DNA from: Shouchella xiaoxiensis
Lineage (GTDB): Bacteria > Bacillota > Bacilli > Bacillales > Bacillaceae_D
Reading direction: 5' to 3'
Length of the DNA: 64,000 nt
NCBI RefSeq assembly: GCF_016907895.1
Contig: NZ_JAFBCV010000001.1
Coordinates: 62,001 to 126,000, forward strand
In this document: one piece after another, positions 32,492 through 40,509 of the stretch
Position numbering within the stretch: the stretch's first letter is position 1
How the letters are laid out: every line of letters begins with the position of its first letter
Program-made: the position numbers and the translations under genes
Notes under the pieces: model-generated
What the model saw: the letters and a program-made list of their open reading frames with translations, nothing else
Databases searched by the model: none
What the model was told of the DNA's origin: nothing

Positions 32492-34078
32492 ATGAAACTA
32501 CTTTTCCTTACCGACGATTTAGAGAATGTAGACCTGTTACAACCGCTAAAGCTTGTGACAAATCAGCTTCAAATTGAGCTTGATTGCTTGCCCTTGACGA
32601 AAGACCTTCTTGCTTCAAAGAGATTCGTAGGCTATGATGCACTGTTTGTTGACTGCAATACTGATTCGGTTCATAGTGCACTGAATCAAAGCAAGATTGC
32701 GGCGATAAAAAAAGCCGATCCAAACGTTTTCATTGCTGTGATGCAAGAAGGGTTTCGCTCAAGTGAAGTCCGGGCGTGGTTTAAAGCGGGCGTGTTTGAT
32801 GTGTTGGAAAAACCGCTCAATGAGGATCATTTGTATGAGTTATTAAATGAAATCAAACAACAGACATTAGCGACAAAACAAACTCATCCAGACCATGCAA
32901 AAACAGACTGGTTAAAGCGGGGACTTGTTTATGATTTGATATTTGGTTCAAGCAAGCATGCGAAGGAAATCTGGGACCGAAGCCAGCAATGTGGACTGGC
33001 AAGTACACCGACGACAGTTATGGTTGTCTCGATTGACCGCTATAAAACGATTATGAAACAGAAGAGTTCGAAGTGGGCGCAATCATTGCGTCACGACTGT
33101 ACGAACGCGATCGACACATGCTTGAAAGACCGAGGGTTGACGGGCATTCAAGCCATTGTTGCAAAAGATCAATTGGCTGTGCTTCTCTCGTGTCTTGAAG
33201 ACGAACAACTGGACGCCCCAGCCCGGTTGCTGCAAAAAGAGATTGAAAAGCGGACCGGGCACACAGTGACCGTTGGTGTTGGACGCTACTATCATGATCC
33301 GCGGAATTTAGCCCAATCATTTAAGGAAGCGCTTCAAGCACAGGAAGCTAAATTTTATCTTGGCAAAAACAATGTGATTCATTATAAAGAGAGCGACGAG
33401 CTCTTTGAACAAACAAAGCTCGTTCCCTATGAAAAACTGGAGACTGTTTCCCAGCTACTAAGACGGGGGGAGCTTGATCACGGTAAAACAGAGCTAGAGC
33501 AAATTCGTCAATTTCTTTTTACAGATTGCCGCATGGAAAAGGATATTTTGCATTTACAAGTGACCGATATTTTAAATGCGCTTTTACGCGCAGCTTTAAA
33601 TAACGGTTGTCACCCGGACATGATGCAGCTCATTTATAGCAAGTATATGGAACAGCTGAAAGAAACAGCAGATGTCTATGATATCGAGAAATGGTTTATA
33701 GAGATGGTTGATAGCATTCTCTTTAATATTCACCGCTTTAATAATGAAAAAATGCTCCGTCCGATCCAGCAGGCGGTTCAGTACATGGAAGCTTCTTATA
33801 ATAAACCTATTAGTCTAGAAGAAGTCGCGGAGCATGTACGACTAAGCGCAAATTATTTTAGCAATACGTTTAAGAAAACGATGGGACAGCCGTTTGTAAA
33901 ATATCTTGCGCAGATGCGGGTCGAAAAAGCAAAGCAATTATTACAAGATTTAGATTACACCGTTTACCAAGTAGCCAGTGAAGTAGGCTATTCAGACTCA
34001 CGCTATTTTAGCCGCGTATTCAAGTCATTTGAGGGCAAGACCCCAAGTGAATACCGCAATGCGAGAGTCGTAAAGTAG
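32492..34078 (+). CDS. Response regulator with C-terminal AraC-type DNA-binding domain
   Basis: 528 residues. The N-terminal 115 residues form a receiver-like fold: acidic pair in LTDDLE, candidate phospho-Asp in ALFVDCN (about residue 54), and the conserved lysine in EKPLNED. The middle (about 150-410) resembles the variable/GGDEF-like spacer of YesN-type regulators. The last 100 residues hold two helix-turn-helix units (LEEVAEHVRLSANYFSNTFK and VYQVASEVGYSDSRYFSRVFK). YesN-type regulators usually have a membrane kinase beside them, but none is here. It sits between the urocanase paralogue and the M20 hydrolase (spacing 48 and 13 nt), so it probably controls this operon. Confidence 0.83.
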   Translation: MKLLFLTDDLENVDLLQPLKLVTNQLQIELDCLPLTKDLLASKRFVGYDALFVDCNTDSVHSALNQSKIAAIKKADPNVFIAVMQEGFRSSEVRAWFKAGVFDVLEKPLNEDHLYELLNEIKQQTLATKQTHPDHAKTDWLKRGLVYDLIFGSSKHAKEIWDRSQQCGLASTPTTVMVVSIDRYKTIMKQKSSKWAQSLRHDCTNAIDTCLKDRGLTGIQAIVAKDQLAVLLSCLEDEQLDAPARLLQKEIEKRTGHTVTVGVGRYYHDPRNLAQSFKEALQAQEAKFYLGKNNVIHYKESDELFEQTKLVPYEKLETVSQLLRRGELDHGKTELEQIRQFLFTDCRMEKDILHLQVTDILNALLRAALNNGCHPDMMQLIYSKYMEQLKETADVYDIEKWFIEMVDSILFNIHRFNNEKMLRPIQQAVQYMEASYNKPISLEEVAEHVRLSANYFSNTFKKTMGQPFVKYLAQMRVEKAKQLLQDLDYTVYQVASEVGYSDSRYFSRVFKSFEGKTPSEYRNARVVK

Positions 34079-34091
34079 GGAGGGTTTTGAA

Positions 34092-35348
34092 ATGGAGAAG
34101 CTGCAGCTGCGTATTAATAGAAAACGTTTGGAACAATCGATTCATACACTTGGAGCAATTGGTGTGAATGAACACGGTGGGCTCGATCGAACAACATTTA
34201 CAGATGCTGAACTTGCGGCACGAGATTGGTTGAAAAAAGAGCTTGAACGCACCGGACTAGCACTTTATGTGGATGAGGCTGCGAATATTTGGGGCAGACG
34301 TGAAGGGAAGAATCAGACAAAAAGCATGGTATTTGGTTCTCATATTGATACCGTTCCGAACGGAGGAAAGTACGACGGGGCTCTAGGTGTCCTCATCGCG
34401 CTCGAAATAATGAATGTGCTCCAAGAAGAAGGTGTACAAACAAAGCACCCGTTCGAACTCGTTTCATTTAGTGCAGAGGAGCCTAATCCATTTGGGTTGT
34501 CCACTTTTGGTAGCCGTGCTATCTCTGGTAAGCTAACAGCTGCTCATTTAGTTGGCGTAAAAGATGTGGCTGGCACTCTAGTGACCGATGCGTTAACAAA
34601 AGCGGGTGGAAACCCTGACCAGTTTGACTTATGTGTCAGATCGAAAGAAGACTTTGCTGCTTATGTTGAAGTTCATATTGAGCAAGGTAAGCGATTATTG
34701 AATACGGATATTCCGATTGGTGTTGTCACGGCGATTACAGGTATTTACCGCGAGGAAGTACGGATTAACGGTGTCGCAAATCATGCTGGAACGACATTGA
34801 TGGAGGATCGAAGCGATGCTCTCGTAGCCGCAGCTCAGTTAATTAGCGCGCTTGAAGAAATATGCAAGACGTACCCAGCAAAAGAGCTTGTTGGCACAAT
34901 CGGAAAGCTCGATACGTACCCAAATTCGGCGAATATTATCCCTGGAGAAGTGGTGCTCGCTGTTGAAATAAGAGGGGAAACCGTCGAGCAAATCGCTGAA
35001 GCAAGAGCACTATGGGACCAGCAAAAAGCGGACATTTCGCAAAAACGAGATATCCGAATTGAAGCATCGACCAAGCTAAACCAAGCTCCGGCACAGATGA
35101 GCGATACGGTGATGGAGGTAAGTGAACGAGAGGCAAAGCAGCTTGGACTCGCTTCAATGAGATTAGGGAGCATGGCAGGACATGACGCCGCTCATATGGC
35201 TTCATTAACGAAGTCAGGAATGATCTTTGTGCCAAGTCTCGATGGAAAAAGTCATTGTCCAGAAGAAGAAAGCCGAATGAGTGATATTGAGAAGGCAGCA
35301 AATGTACTCTTGCAAACGCTGTTAACATTGGATGAACAAGAAGATTAG
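34092..35348 (+). CDS. M20-family amidase: N-carbamoyl-L-amino acid hydrolase / allantoate amidohydrolase type
   Basis: 418 residues, a two-metal amidohydrolase of peptidase family M20. Metal-ligand motifs are FGSHIDTVPNGGKYDGALG, SAEEPNPFGLSTFGSRA, VEVHIEQGK and AGHDAAH. This group removes carbamoyl or ureido groups, for example from N-carbamoyl-L-amino acids or allantoate. AGGGAGGG precedes the ATG 13 nt after the regulator. Beside a urocanase paralogue and an amidohydrolase, the fitting substrate is N-carbamoyl-L-glutamate from hydantoin-5-propionate. Formimino- or formyl-glutamate would be an alternative. No purine-degradation genes are near, which argues against allantoate. Confidence 0.83.
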   Translation: MEKLQLRINRKRLEQSIHTLGAIGVNEHGGLDRTTFTDAELAARDWLKKELERTGLALYVDEAANIWGRREGKNQTKSMVFGSHIDTVPNGGKYDGALGVLIALEIMNVLQEEGVQTKHPFELVSFSAEEPNPFGLSTFGSRAISGKLTAAHLVGVKDVAGTLVTDALTKAGGNPDQFDLCVRSKEDFAAYVEVHIEQGKRLLNTDIPIGVVTAITGIYREEVRINGVANHAGTTLMEDRSDALVAAAQLISALEEICKTYPAKELVGTIGKLDTYPNSANIIPGEVVLAVEIRGETVEQIAEARALWDQQKADISQKRDIRIEASTKLNQAPAQMSDTVMEVSEREAKQLGLASMRLGSMAGHDAAHMASLTKSGMIFVPSLDGKSHCPEEESRMSDIEKAANVLLQTLLTLDEQED

Positions 35349-35362
35349 AGAGGAGACCAACC

Positions 35363-36688
35363 ATGACAGTCTTATATAAAACAGGGCAACTATATACGGA
35401 CGGTAAGTTTGCGAAAGATCAAGCAATCGTCGTAGAGGGCGGGCTAATTAAAGCGATTGGACCAACTAAAGCGCTCCAGGAAAAGTATCGGGGAATAGAA
35501 GAAATCGACTGGCACGATAAAGCGCTCGTTCCAGGCACAATTAATGCTCATAACCACTCGTTTCAAAGCTTACTTCGAGGCATTGCTGTTGATCGTCCTT
35601 TTCTGGAGTGGCGCGATGAAGCTTTATACAAATATACGCCGCTACTTGACGAGGAAGCGATTTATACAGGCGCATTGTTTGCTTTTGGTGAAATGCTGAA
35701 ATATGGTGCGACAACGGTCAGTGACTTTTTCTATGTTCATAACAATGGTACAAAAACGGATGAAGCTGTTATTCAAGCTGCTAACGATCTTGGTATCCGA
35801 CTTGTCATGGCGCGGACGATGTATGATTGGGATGGTGCCCCAATTAACTACCGTGAATCGATTGAAGACGCGACAAAGCGTACGAGAGATTTGGCGATTA
35901 AGTACCAAGGAAATGCGATGGTTGACATTCATCCTGCACCGCATAGTCCTCATGCGGCCTCGCCAGAAATGATTCAAGCCGGTCATCGTCTCGCTAAAGA
36001 GCTAGGCACCCCGTTTCATATCCACGTATCAGAAGAAATGTTCGAAGTGGAAGAAACGTTGGAAAAGTACGGCAAGCGCCCGGTTCATTATCTAGATTCC
36101 CTCGGCGTTGTTGATGATAGCATGATTGCGATTCATCTTGTCTGGCTTGACCAGTCAGAAATTAAGCTACTCGGAGAAAAGCAGGCGGCGCTCGCTTATT
36201 GTCCATCGAGCAATATGTTTCTATCAGACGGGATTTCCAACATTCCTGACTTAGTAGACGCAGGGGTCCGCGTTACGCTTGGCAGCGACGGAGCCTGCAG
36301 CAATAACCGGATTAGCGTATTTGAAGAAATGCGCATGTGTTCGCTTCTGCAAAAAGTGTCTAAGCTGGACGGGACTTGTATTACAGCAAAGCAAGTATTT
36401 GATATGGGAACAAAAACCGGCGCGGAACTGCTTCAGCTTAACACGGGTGAATTAAAAGTAGGCAAGCAAGCAGACTTTGTTTCGCTTGATCTAAACGACA
36501 TGTCTCTTTCTCCAAAGCAGGAACTCTTTGCGAACGTTGTCTATTCCTTGCAGCCAACAGCGATAAAAGATGTTGTTGTGAATGGCAAAACGATTGTAGA
36601 AGCTGGCGAATTAAAGACCGTTTCGGAGAAGAAAATCATTCAAAAAGTCGATTCATTGTTTGAGAAGTGGCATGCAGCAAAAGCATAA
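35363..36688 (+). CDS. Amidohydrolase-superfamily deaminase/deiminase (HutF/MtaD-like)
   Basis: 441 residues of the COG0402 type (formimino-glutamate deiminase, S-adenosylhomocysteine deaminase, chlorohydrolase-like). Metal ligands are His63 and His65 in INAHNHSFQSLLRG, the histidine of FHIHVSEEMFE, a later one in AIHLVWLDQSE and the Asp in LGSDGACSNN. Two readings fit the context: (1) HutF, giving formyl-glutamate in histidine breakdown, or (2) the ring-modifying step of a thiohydantoin/hydantoin pathway. The sequence alone does not decide. RBS AGAGGAG is present, 14 nt after the M20 gene. It is the last gene before two terminators. Confidence 0.8.
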   Translation: MTVLYKTGQLYTDGKFAKDQAIVVEGGLIKAIGPTKALQEKYRGIEEIDWHDKALVPGTINAHNHSFQSLLRGIAVDRPFLEWRDEALYKYTPLLDEEAIYTGALFAFGEMLKYGATTVSDFFYVHNNGTKTDEAVIQAANDLGIRLVMARTMYDWDGAPINYRESIEDATKRTRDLAIKYQGNAMVDIHPAPHSPHAASPEMIQAGHRLAKELGTPFHIHVSEEMFEVEETLEKYGKRPVHYLDSLGVVDDSMIAIHLVWLDQSEIKLLGEKQAALAYCPSSNMFLSDGISNIPDLVDAGVRVTLGSDGACSNNRISVFEEMRMCSLLQKVSKLDGTCITAKQVFDMGTKTGAELLQLNTGELKVGKQADFVSLDLNDMSLSPKQELFANVVYSLQPTAIKDVVVNGKTIVEAGELKTVSEKKIIQKVDSLFEKWHAAKA

Positions 36689-36697
36689 TTTACGAAG

Positions 36698-36728
36698 ACT
36701 GGTGAGCGGGAAGCTGCCAGTTTTTTTG
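36698..36728 (+). terminator. Terminator after the second imidazole operon
   Basis: CTGG..AGC pairs with GCT..CCAG around a GGGAA loop, followed directly by eight T (36721-36727 region). It closes the unit that starts with the urocanase paralogue. Confidence 0.75.
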
Positions 36729-36751
36729 TTCGTTGTTAAAATCGTTTAGTA

Positions 36752-36789
36752 AAGAGAGCCATTTTGAAATAGGAGTGGCTCTTTTTTTC
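36752..36789 (+). terminator. Second terminator-like hairpin
   Basis: AGAGCCA at 36755-36761 pairs with TGGCTCT at 36776-36782, extended by A-T pairs, with a run of seven T. It lies 25 nt after the previous terminator and gives tandem termination. Confidence 0.7.
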
Positions 36790-36802
36790 ATGTTCTTCAA
36801 TA

Positions 36803-36851
36803 TTTGAAGCTATGCATTATTTGAATCAATCAAAAAATGCATAGCTTCAAA
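36803..36851. repeat. Long inverted repeat upstream of the rhamnogalacturonan importer
   Basis: Perfect 16-bp arms, TTTGAAGCTATGCATT at 36803-36818 and its complement at 36836-36851, with a 17-nt spacer. No T run follows, so it does not look like a terminator. It abuts the cre site at 36853 and may be an operator or an mRNA hairpin in the leader. Confidence 0.7.
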
Positions 36852-36852
36852 A

Positions 36853-36866
36853 TGTGAACGTTTACA
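36853..36866 (+). promoter_or_regulatory. Candidate cre (CcpA) site before the rhamnogalacturonan importer
   Basis: TGTGAACGTTTACA closely fits the cre core (TG..AACGNTTACA) and is nearly palindromic. It lies about 75 nt before the permease start. Confidence 0.6.
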
Positions 36867-36938
36867 TAAAGCGGCGTATTCGGTACGATTCAAGCCATAC
36901 AGCCGATTGGTTGTTACAAAAAGAAGGGGGGATGGCTA

Positions 36939-37898
36939 TTGCTAGAAAGCGTTCAAGAAAAGAAAGTTGCACCACGGGGAAAAGAAAAATGGGGGCCAAG
37001 GACAAAGCTTCACTTAAAAAACAACTATCAATTGTACTTGATGGTGTTACCAGCATTTATCATTATCCTGTTATTTAACTATGTCCCGATGTACGGACTT
37101 CAGTTAGCCTTTCGAGAGTTCGACCCATCACTTGGTATCACAGGTGGGGAGTTTGTTGGTTTCGATTATTTTAGGCGATTTATTGAGTCCTACCAATTTT
37201 GGGACTTAATGAGAAATACGTTTTTAATTAGTTTCTATTCCTTGTTATTTGGATTTCCAATTCCAATCATCGTCGCGTTGCTCTTTAATCAGATTCGCCA
37301 TGCAGGTGGTAAGAAATTTGTGCAAACCGTCTCTTACATGCCTCATTTTATTTCTGTCATTGTTGTTGTTGGGATGATTTTGATTTTCTTATCTCCTTCA
37401 AGTGGATTAATGGGTCATTTGTTTGGTTTGTTTGGGCTTGAGCCAATTAATTTCATGGGAAACCCCGATTACTTTCGTTCCATTTATGTCGCTTCTGATA
37501 TATGGCAGCACGCGGGCTGGAACAGCATTATTTACATCGCTGCGCTCGCAGGCGTAAATCCGCAACTTTATGAAGCGGCAAAAGTTGACGGCGCAAGCCG
37601 ATTCCAGCAAATAAGAAACATTGAAATTCCTCACCTTGTACCAACGATTGTCATTTTACTTATTCTAAACGCTGGTAGTTTACTTGGAGTTGGCTTTGAG
37701 AAGATCTTCTTAATGCAAAACTCGATGAATTTGCCTGTTTCTGAAGTTATTGAAACCTACGTTTATAAAGTGGGGATTTTATCTAATCAAATTAGCTATT
37801 CAACCGCTATCGGCCTCTTTAATACAATGATTAATTTTACGATTTTAATTGTTGTAAACCGAATTGCGAAAAAGACGAGTGAAACAAGTCTTTGGTAG
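36939..37898 (+). CDS. ABC transporter permease, LplB/YteP type
   Basis: 319 residues, starting at TTG 36939 with AAGGGGGG about 8 nt upstream; an ATG 7 nt earlier is in another frame. The N-terminus is basic and hydrophilic (KEKWGPRTKLHLKNN), then LMVLPAFIIILLFNYVPMYG begins the membrane part, typical of LplB/YteP permeases. The EAA loop is QLYEAAKVDGASRFQQI. In B. subtilis related permeases import rhamnogalacturonan or uronate-containing oligosaccharides. The rhamnose genes downstream support this. Confidence 0.83.
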   Translation: MLESVQEKKVAPRGKEKWGPRTKLHLKNNYQLYLMVLPAFIIILLFNYVPMYGLQLAFREFDPSLGITGGEFVGFDYFRRFIESYQFWDLMRNTFLISFYSLLFGFPIPIIVALLFNQIRHAGGKKFVQTVSYMPHFISVIVVVGMILIFLSPSSGLMGHLFGLFGLEPINFMGNPDYFRSIYVASDIWQHAGWNSIIYIAALAGVNPQLYEAAKVDGASRFQQIRNIEIPHLVPTIVILLILNAGSLLGVGFEKIFLMQNSMNLPVSEVIETYVYKVGILSNQISYSTAIGLFNTMINFTILIVVNRIAKKTSETSLW

Positions 37899-37911
37899 AA
37901 AGGAGAAGCGA

Positions 37912-38823
37912 ATGGGAAAAACCAATCAAAGGATAAAAGACTCGTCATCTGACAAGTTATTTAACGTTTTTCTGTGGATCTTGTGTAGCGTGATTGTCCT
38001 ACTTACTTTGTATCCAATTTACTTTGTCTTAATTGCCTCAATCAGCAATCCAGCAGCGGTTGCGAACGGAAGCGTCTGGCTTTTTCCACAAGGAATTACG
38101 CTCGCCGGTTATCAGGAGATTTTAAATGATGAACGCATCTGGAACGGGTTGAAAAACACAATGATCTATTCGTTTGGTGGGACTGCGATCAGCTTACTGT
38201 TTACGATACCAGCCGGGTATGCCTTGTCGAGACCTGACTTTAAAGCGAGAAAAGCACTGATGTTCTTCTTTGTTTTTACGATGTTCTTCAGTGGTGGGCT
38301 CATTCCCACTTATTTAACAGTGAAAGAGTTTGGTTTAACGAATACGATCTGGATTATGCTTATTCCTTTCTCGGTTAGCGTCTTTAACTTAATTATTACA
38401 CGTGTATTTTTTCAATCAACAATTCCGAAAGAATTACTAGAATCAGCCAAGCTAGATGGCTGCTCGGACTTTCAATTCTTCACAAAAATCGCTGTCCCCT
38501 TATCAAAAGCCTTAATTGCCGTCATGGCGTTGTATTACGGGGTTGGTTATTGGAACGAGTATATGAAAGCGCTTATTTATCTAAATGATTCAGCCTTATA
38601 CCCGTTGCAACTTGTATTAAGAGATATTCTCGTTATGAATCAAACATTTGGTAGTGGCGGCGGGGCAACAATGATTACATCTGGAGACGCAACGGCTCAG
38701 CAAAAAGGGGATTTAATTAAATATGGCGTTATTGTCGTCTCCACTCTACCAATCATGATTATCTTTCCATTTGTACAGAAGTATTTTGAAAAAGGGGTCA
38801 TGATTGGATCTATTAAAGGATAA
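37912..38823 (+). CDS. ABC transporter permease, LplC/YtcP type
   Basis: 303 residues from the ATG at 37912, which has AAAGGAG upstream. Six predicted membrane segments; EAA loop ELLESAKLDGCSDFQFFTK. The C-terminal end VQKYFEKGVMIGSIKG is typical of this group. Partner of the preceding permease, 13 nt apart. Confidence 0.85.
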   Translation: MGKTNQRIKDSSSDKLFNVFLWILCSVIVLLTLYPIYFVLIASISNPAAVANGSVWLFPQGITLAGYQEILNDERIWNGLKNTMIYSFGGTAISLLFTIPAGYALSRPDFKARKALMFFFVFTMFFSGGLIPTYLTVKEFGLTNTIWIMLIPFSVSVFNLIITRVFFQSTIPKELLESAKLDGCSDFQFFTKIAVPLSKALIAVMALYYGVGYWNEYMKALIYLNDSALYPLQLVLRDILVMNQTFGSGGGATMITSGDATAQQKGDLIKYGVIVVSTLPIMIIFPFVQKYFEKGVMIGSIKG

Positions 38824-38860
38824 GAAAACAAGCTAAACTAGATGAGAGAGGAAGAAAAAA

Positions 38861-40402
38861 ATGAAGAAGTTAATTGCTTATGGTGTTGTTCCTGTGGCAG
38901 TAGCTGCCTTACTGGCAGGATGCAGTGGTTCAGACGGAGAGAGTTCAACTACGGAAGACGGAAAAGCGAAACTGGAAGTACTTGCTGTATTGAATGCTTT
39001 AACGAAGGATTTGAATGACATACCCTACATGAATGATTCCCAAGAAATGGCGGATGTTGAGATAGAGTGGACGCAAGTTCGAAGTGGATGGGATGAACAA
39101 AAGAATCCGATCTTAGCAAGTGGTGATTTACCTGATATTTTCATAAGTGCAATTGGTAACAACGATATTATGACATTTACAAATCAGTTTCTACCACTGG
39201 GAGACTTAATTAAAGAACATGCGCCAAACATTAAAAAAATGTTTGAAGAGATGCCTGAAGTGAAAGAGTTGGCAACAACAATTGATGGTGAGATTTACGG
39301 TTTACCGGCAGTAACGCCTCATAATCCAGCAAGTACAACCATCCCGATGATGAACCAGCAGTGGCTAGACGAGCTTGGGCTCGAGGCACCAACAACTTTT
39401 GACGAACTGTATGATGTTTTGAAAGCGTTTAAAGAAGAAGATCCTAATGGCAATGGCTCAGCAGATGAAATTCCTTTTGACTGGGGACCAGATCAGGGAC
39501 CTTACAGCGCGATGGCTTTGCTTGGCGCATACGGCAACTACGCCCCTCATACTGATTGGTTTAATACGGTGAAAGACGGAGAGCATGTTTATGTACCGGC
39601 GACAGAGGATTACAAAGAGCTTGTTCAGTTCCTGCATTCGCTATATGCAGAGGGATTAATTAATCAAGAGGTTTTCACACAGGACTGGTCACAATTCTTC
39701 TCTAGGTCACAAAATCCGGATGCGGCTACGGTTGGGTTTACGATCGGTTGGTCATTTGAACAACGAGTTGGTGAGTGGAGTGACCAATACACTGTCATCG
39801 CTCCACCAGCAGCTGAAGCAGGCATTGCACCACTGTGGCCAGGAGATCCCGTGCAAATGCGAGCTGGTACAAATAAAGCGGTTGTTGCTGCTTCAGTTGA
39901 GGACCCAGTTGCAGCCATCAAGTGGCTTGATACGTTTTACTCAGAAGAGTTGTCTGCGCAAGGCTACTACGGTTCATTTGACGTAGGGATTGAAGAAGAC
40001 GGGCAAGATTACGTTGTCGTTGAGCCACCAGAAGGAACGAGTGAAGATGAGTGGAAATGGACGAATTCCCTTGTTGATCATGGGTTAATGTACGTTCCTG
40101 ATGAACTAGATGCTCGAATTATTGCACCGCCAACTGTTGCTGAGCGCCTTGAGCAAAATGATGAGCTGCTTGATTATTTTCCAGCAGACGAACAAATTCT
40201 GCCACCGCTTAAGTTTACTGCCGAAGAAGACAATGAACTGTCAATTCTTTATTCGGATTTAAATAATCTTGTCTCACGTAAATGGTCGGAATGGGTTACA
40301 CAAGGTGGGGTTGAGGACGAATGGGATGCTTATATTGAAGAGCTAAACCGAATTGGATTAGAGCGCTACAGTGAAATATACCAAGGATCTTTGGACCGCT
40401 AA
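38861..40402 (+). CDS. Oligosaccharide-binding lipoprotein, LplA/YtcQ type
   Basis: 513 residues, the large size typical of LplA/YtcQ binding proteins (about 500) rather than the 420-440 of family 1 proteins upstream. Signal peptide with lipobox LAGC, then the binding domains (EWTQVRSGWDEQKN, GDLPDIFISAIGNND). Acidic throughout, as expected in an alkaliphile. Last structural gene of the importer; a hairpin follows before the sensor-regulator. Confidence 0.85.
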   Translation: MKKLIAYGVVPVAVAALLAGCSGSDGESSTTEDGKAKLEVLAVLNALTKDLNDIPYMNDSQEMADVEIEWTQVRSGWDEQKNPILASGDLPDIFISAIGNNDIMTFTNQFLPLGDLIKEHAPNIKKMFEEMPEVKELATTIDGEIYGLPAVTPHNPASTTIPMMNQQWLDELGLEAPTTFDELYDVLKAFKEEDPNGNGSADEIPFDWGPDQGPYSAMALLGAYGNYAPHTDWFNTVKDGEHVYVPATEDYKELVQFLHSLYAEGLINQEVFTQDWSQFFSRSQNPDAATVGFTIGWSFEQRVGEWSDQYTVIAPPAAEAGIAPLWPGDPVQMRAGTNKAVVAASVEDPVAAIKWLDTFYSEELSAQGYYGSFDVGIEEDGQDYVVVEPPEGTSEDEWKWTNSLVDHGLMYVPDELDARIIAPPTVAERLEQNDELLDYFPADEQILPPLKFTAEEDNELSILYSDLNNLVSRKWSEWVTQGGVEDEWDAYIEELNRIGLERYSEIYQGSLDR

Positions 40403-40409
40403 AATTATA

Positions 40410-40444
40410 CCAGAAATGCCCAGCAGCTACTGCTGGGCATCTGG
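40410..40444 (+). terminator. Hairpin between the binding protein and the regulator gene
   Basis: Perfect 11-bp stem ATGCCCAGCAG / CTGCTGGGCAT (40416-40440, loop CTA) extended by CCAG/CTGG. The following T content is weak (TGTTCTGTTC), so it may only partly terminate or may stabilise the importer mRNA. Confidence 0.6.
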
Positions 40445-40509
40445 TGTTCTGTTCGTCCTTTATAGATGTCATGCTAGGTTGACGGTCCAAGTAGAAAGTG
40501 GGGATCGAT

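Noticed and set aside
34092-35348. Allantoate amidohydrolase in purine degradation
   Set aside because: Family cannot exclude it, but no other purine or allantoin gene is nearby and the operon is with a urocanase.
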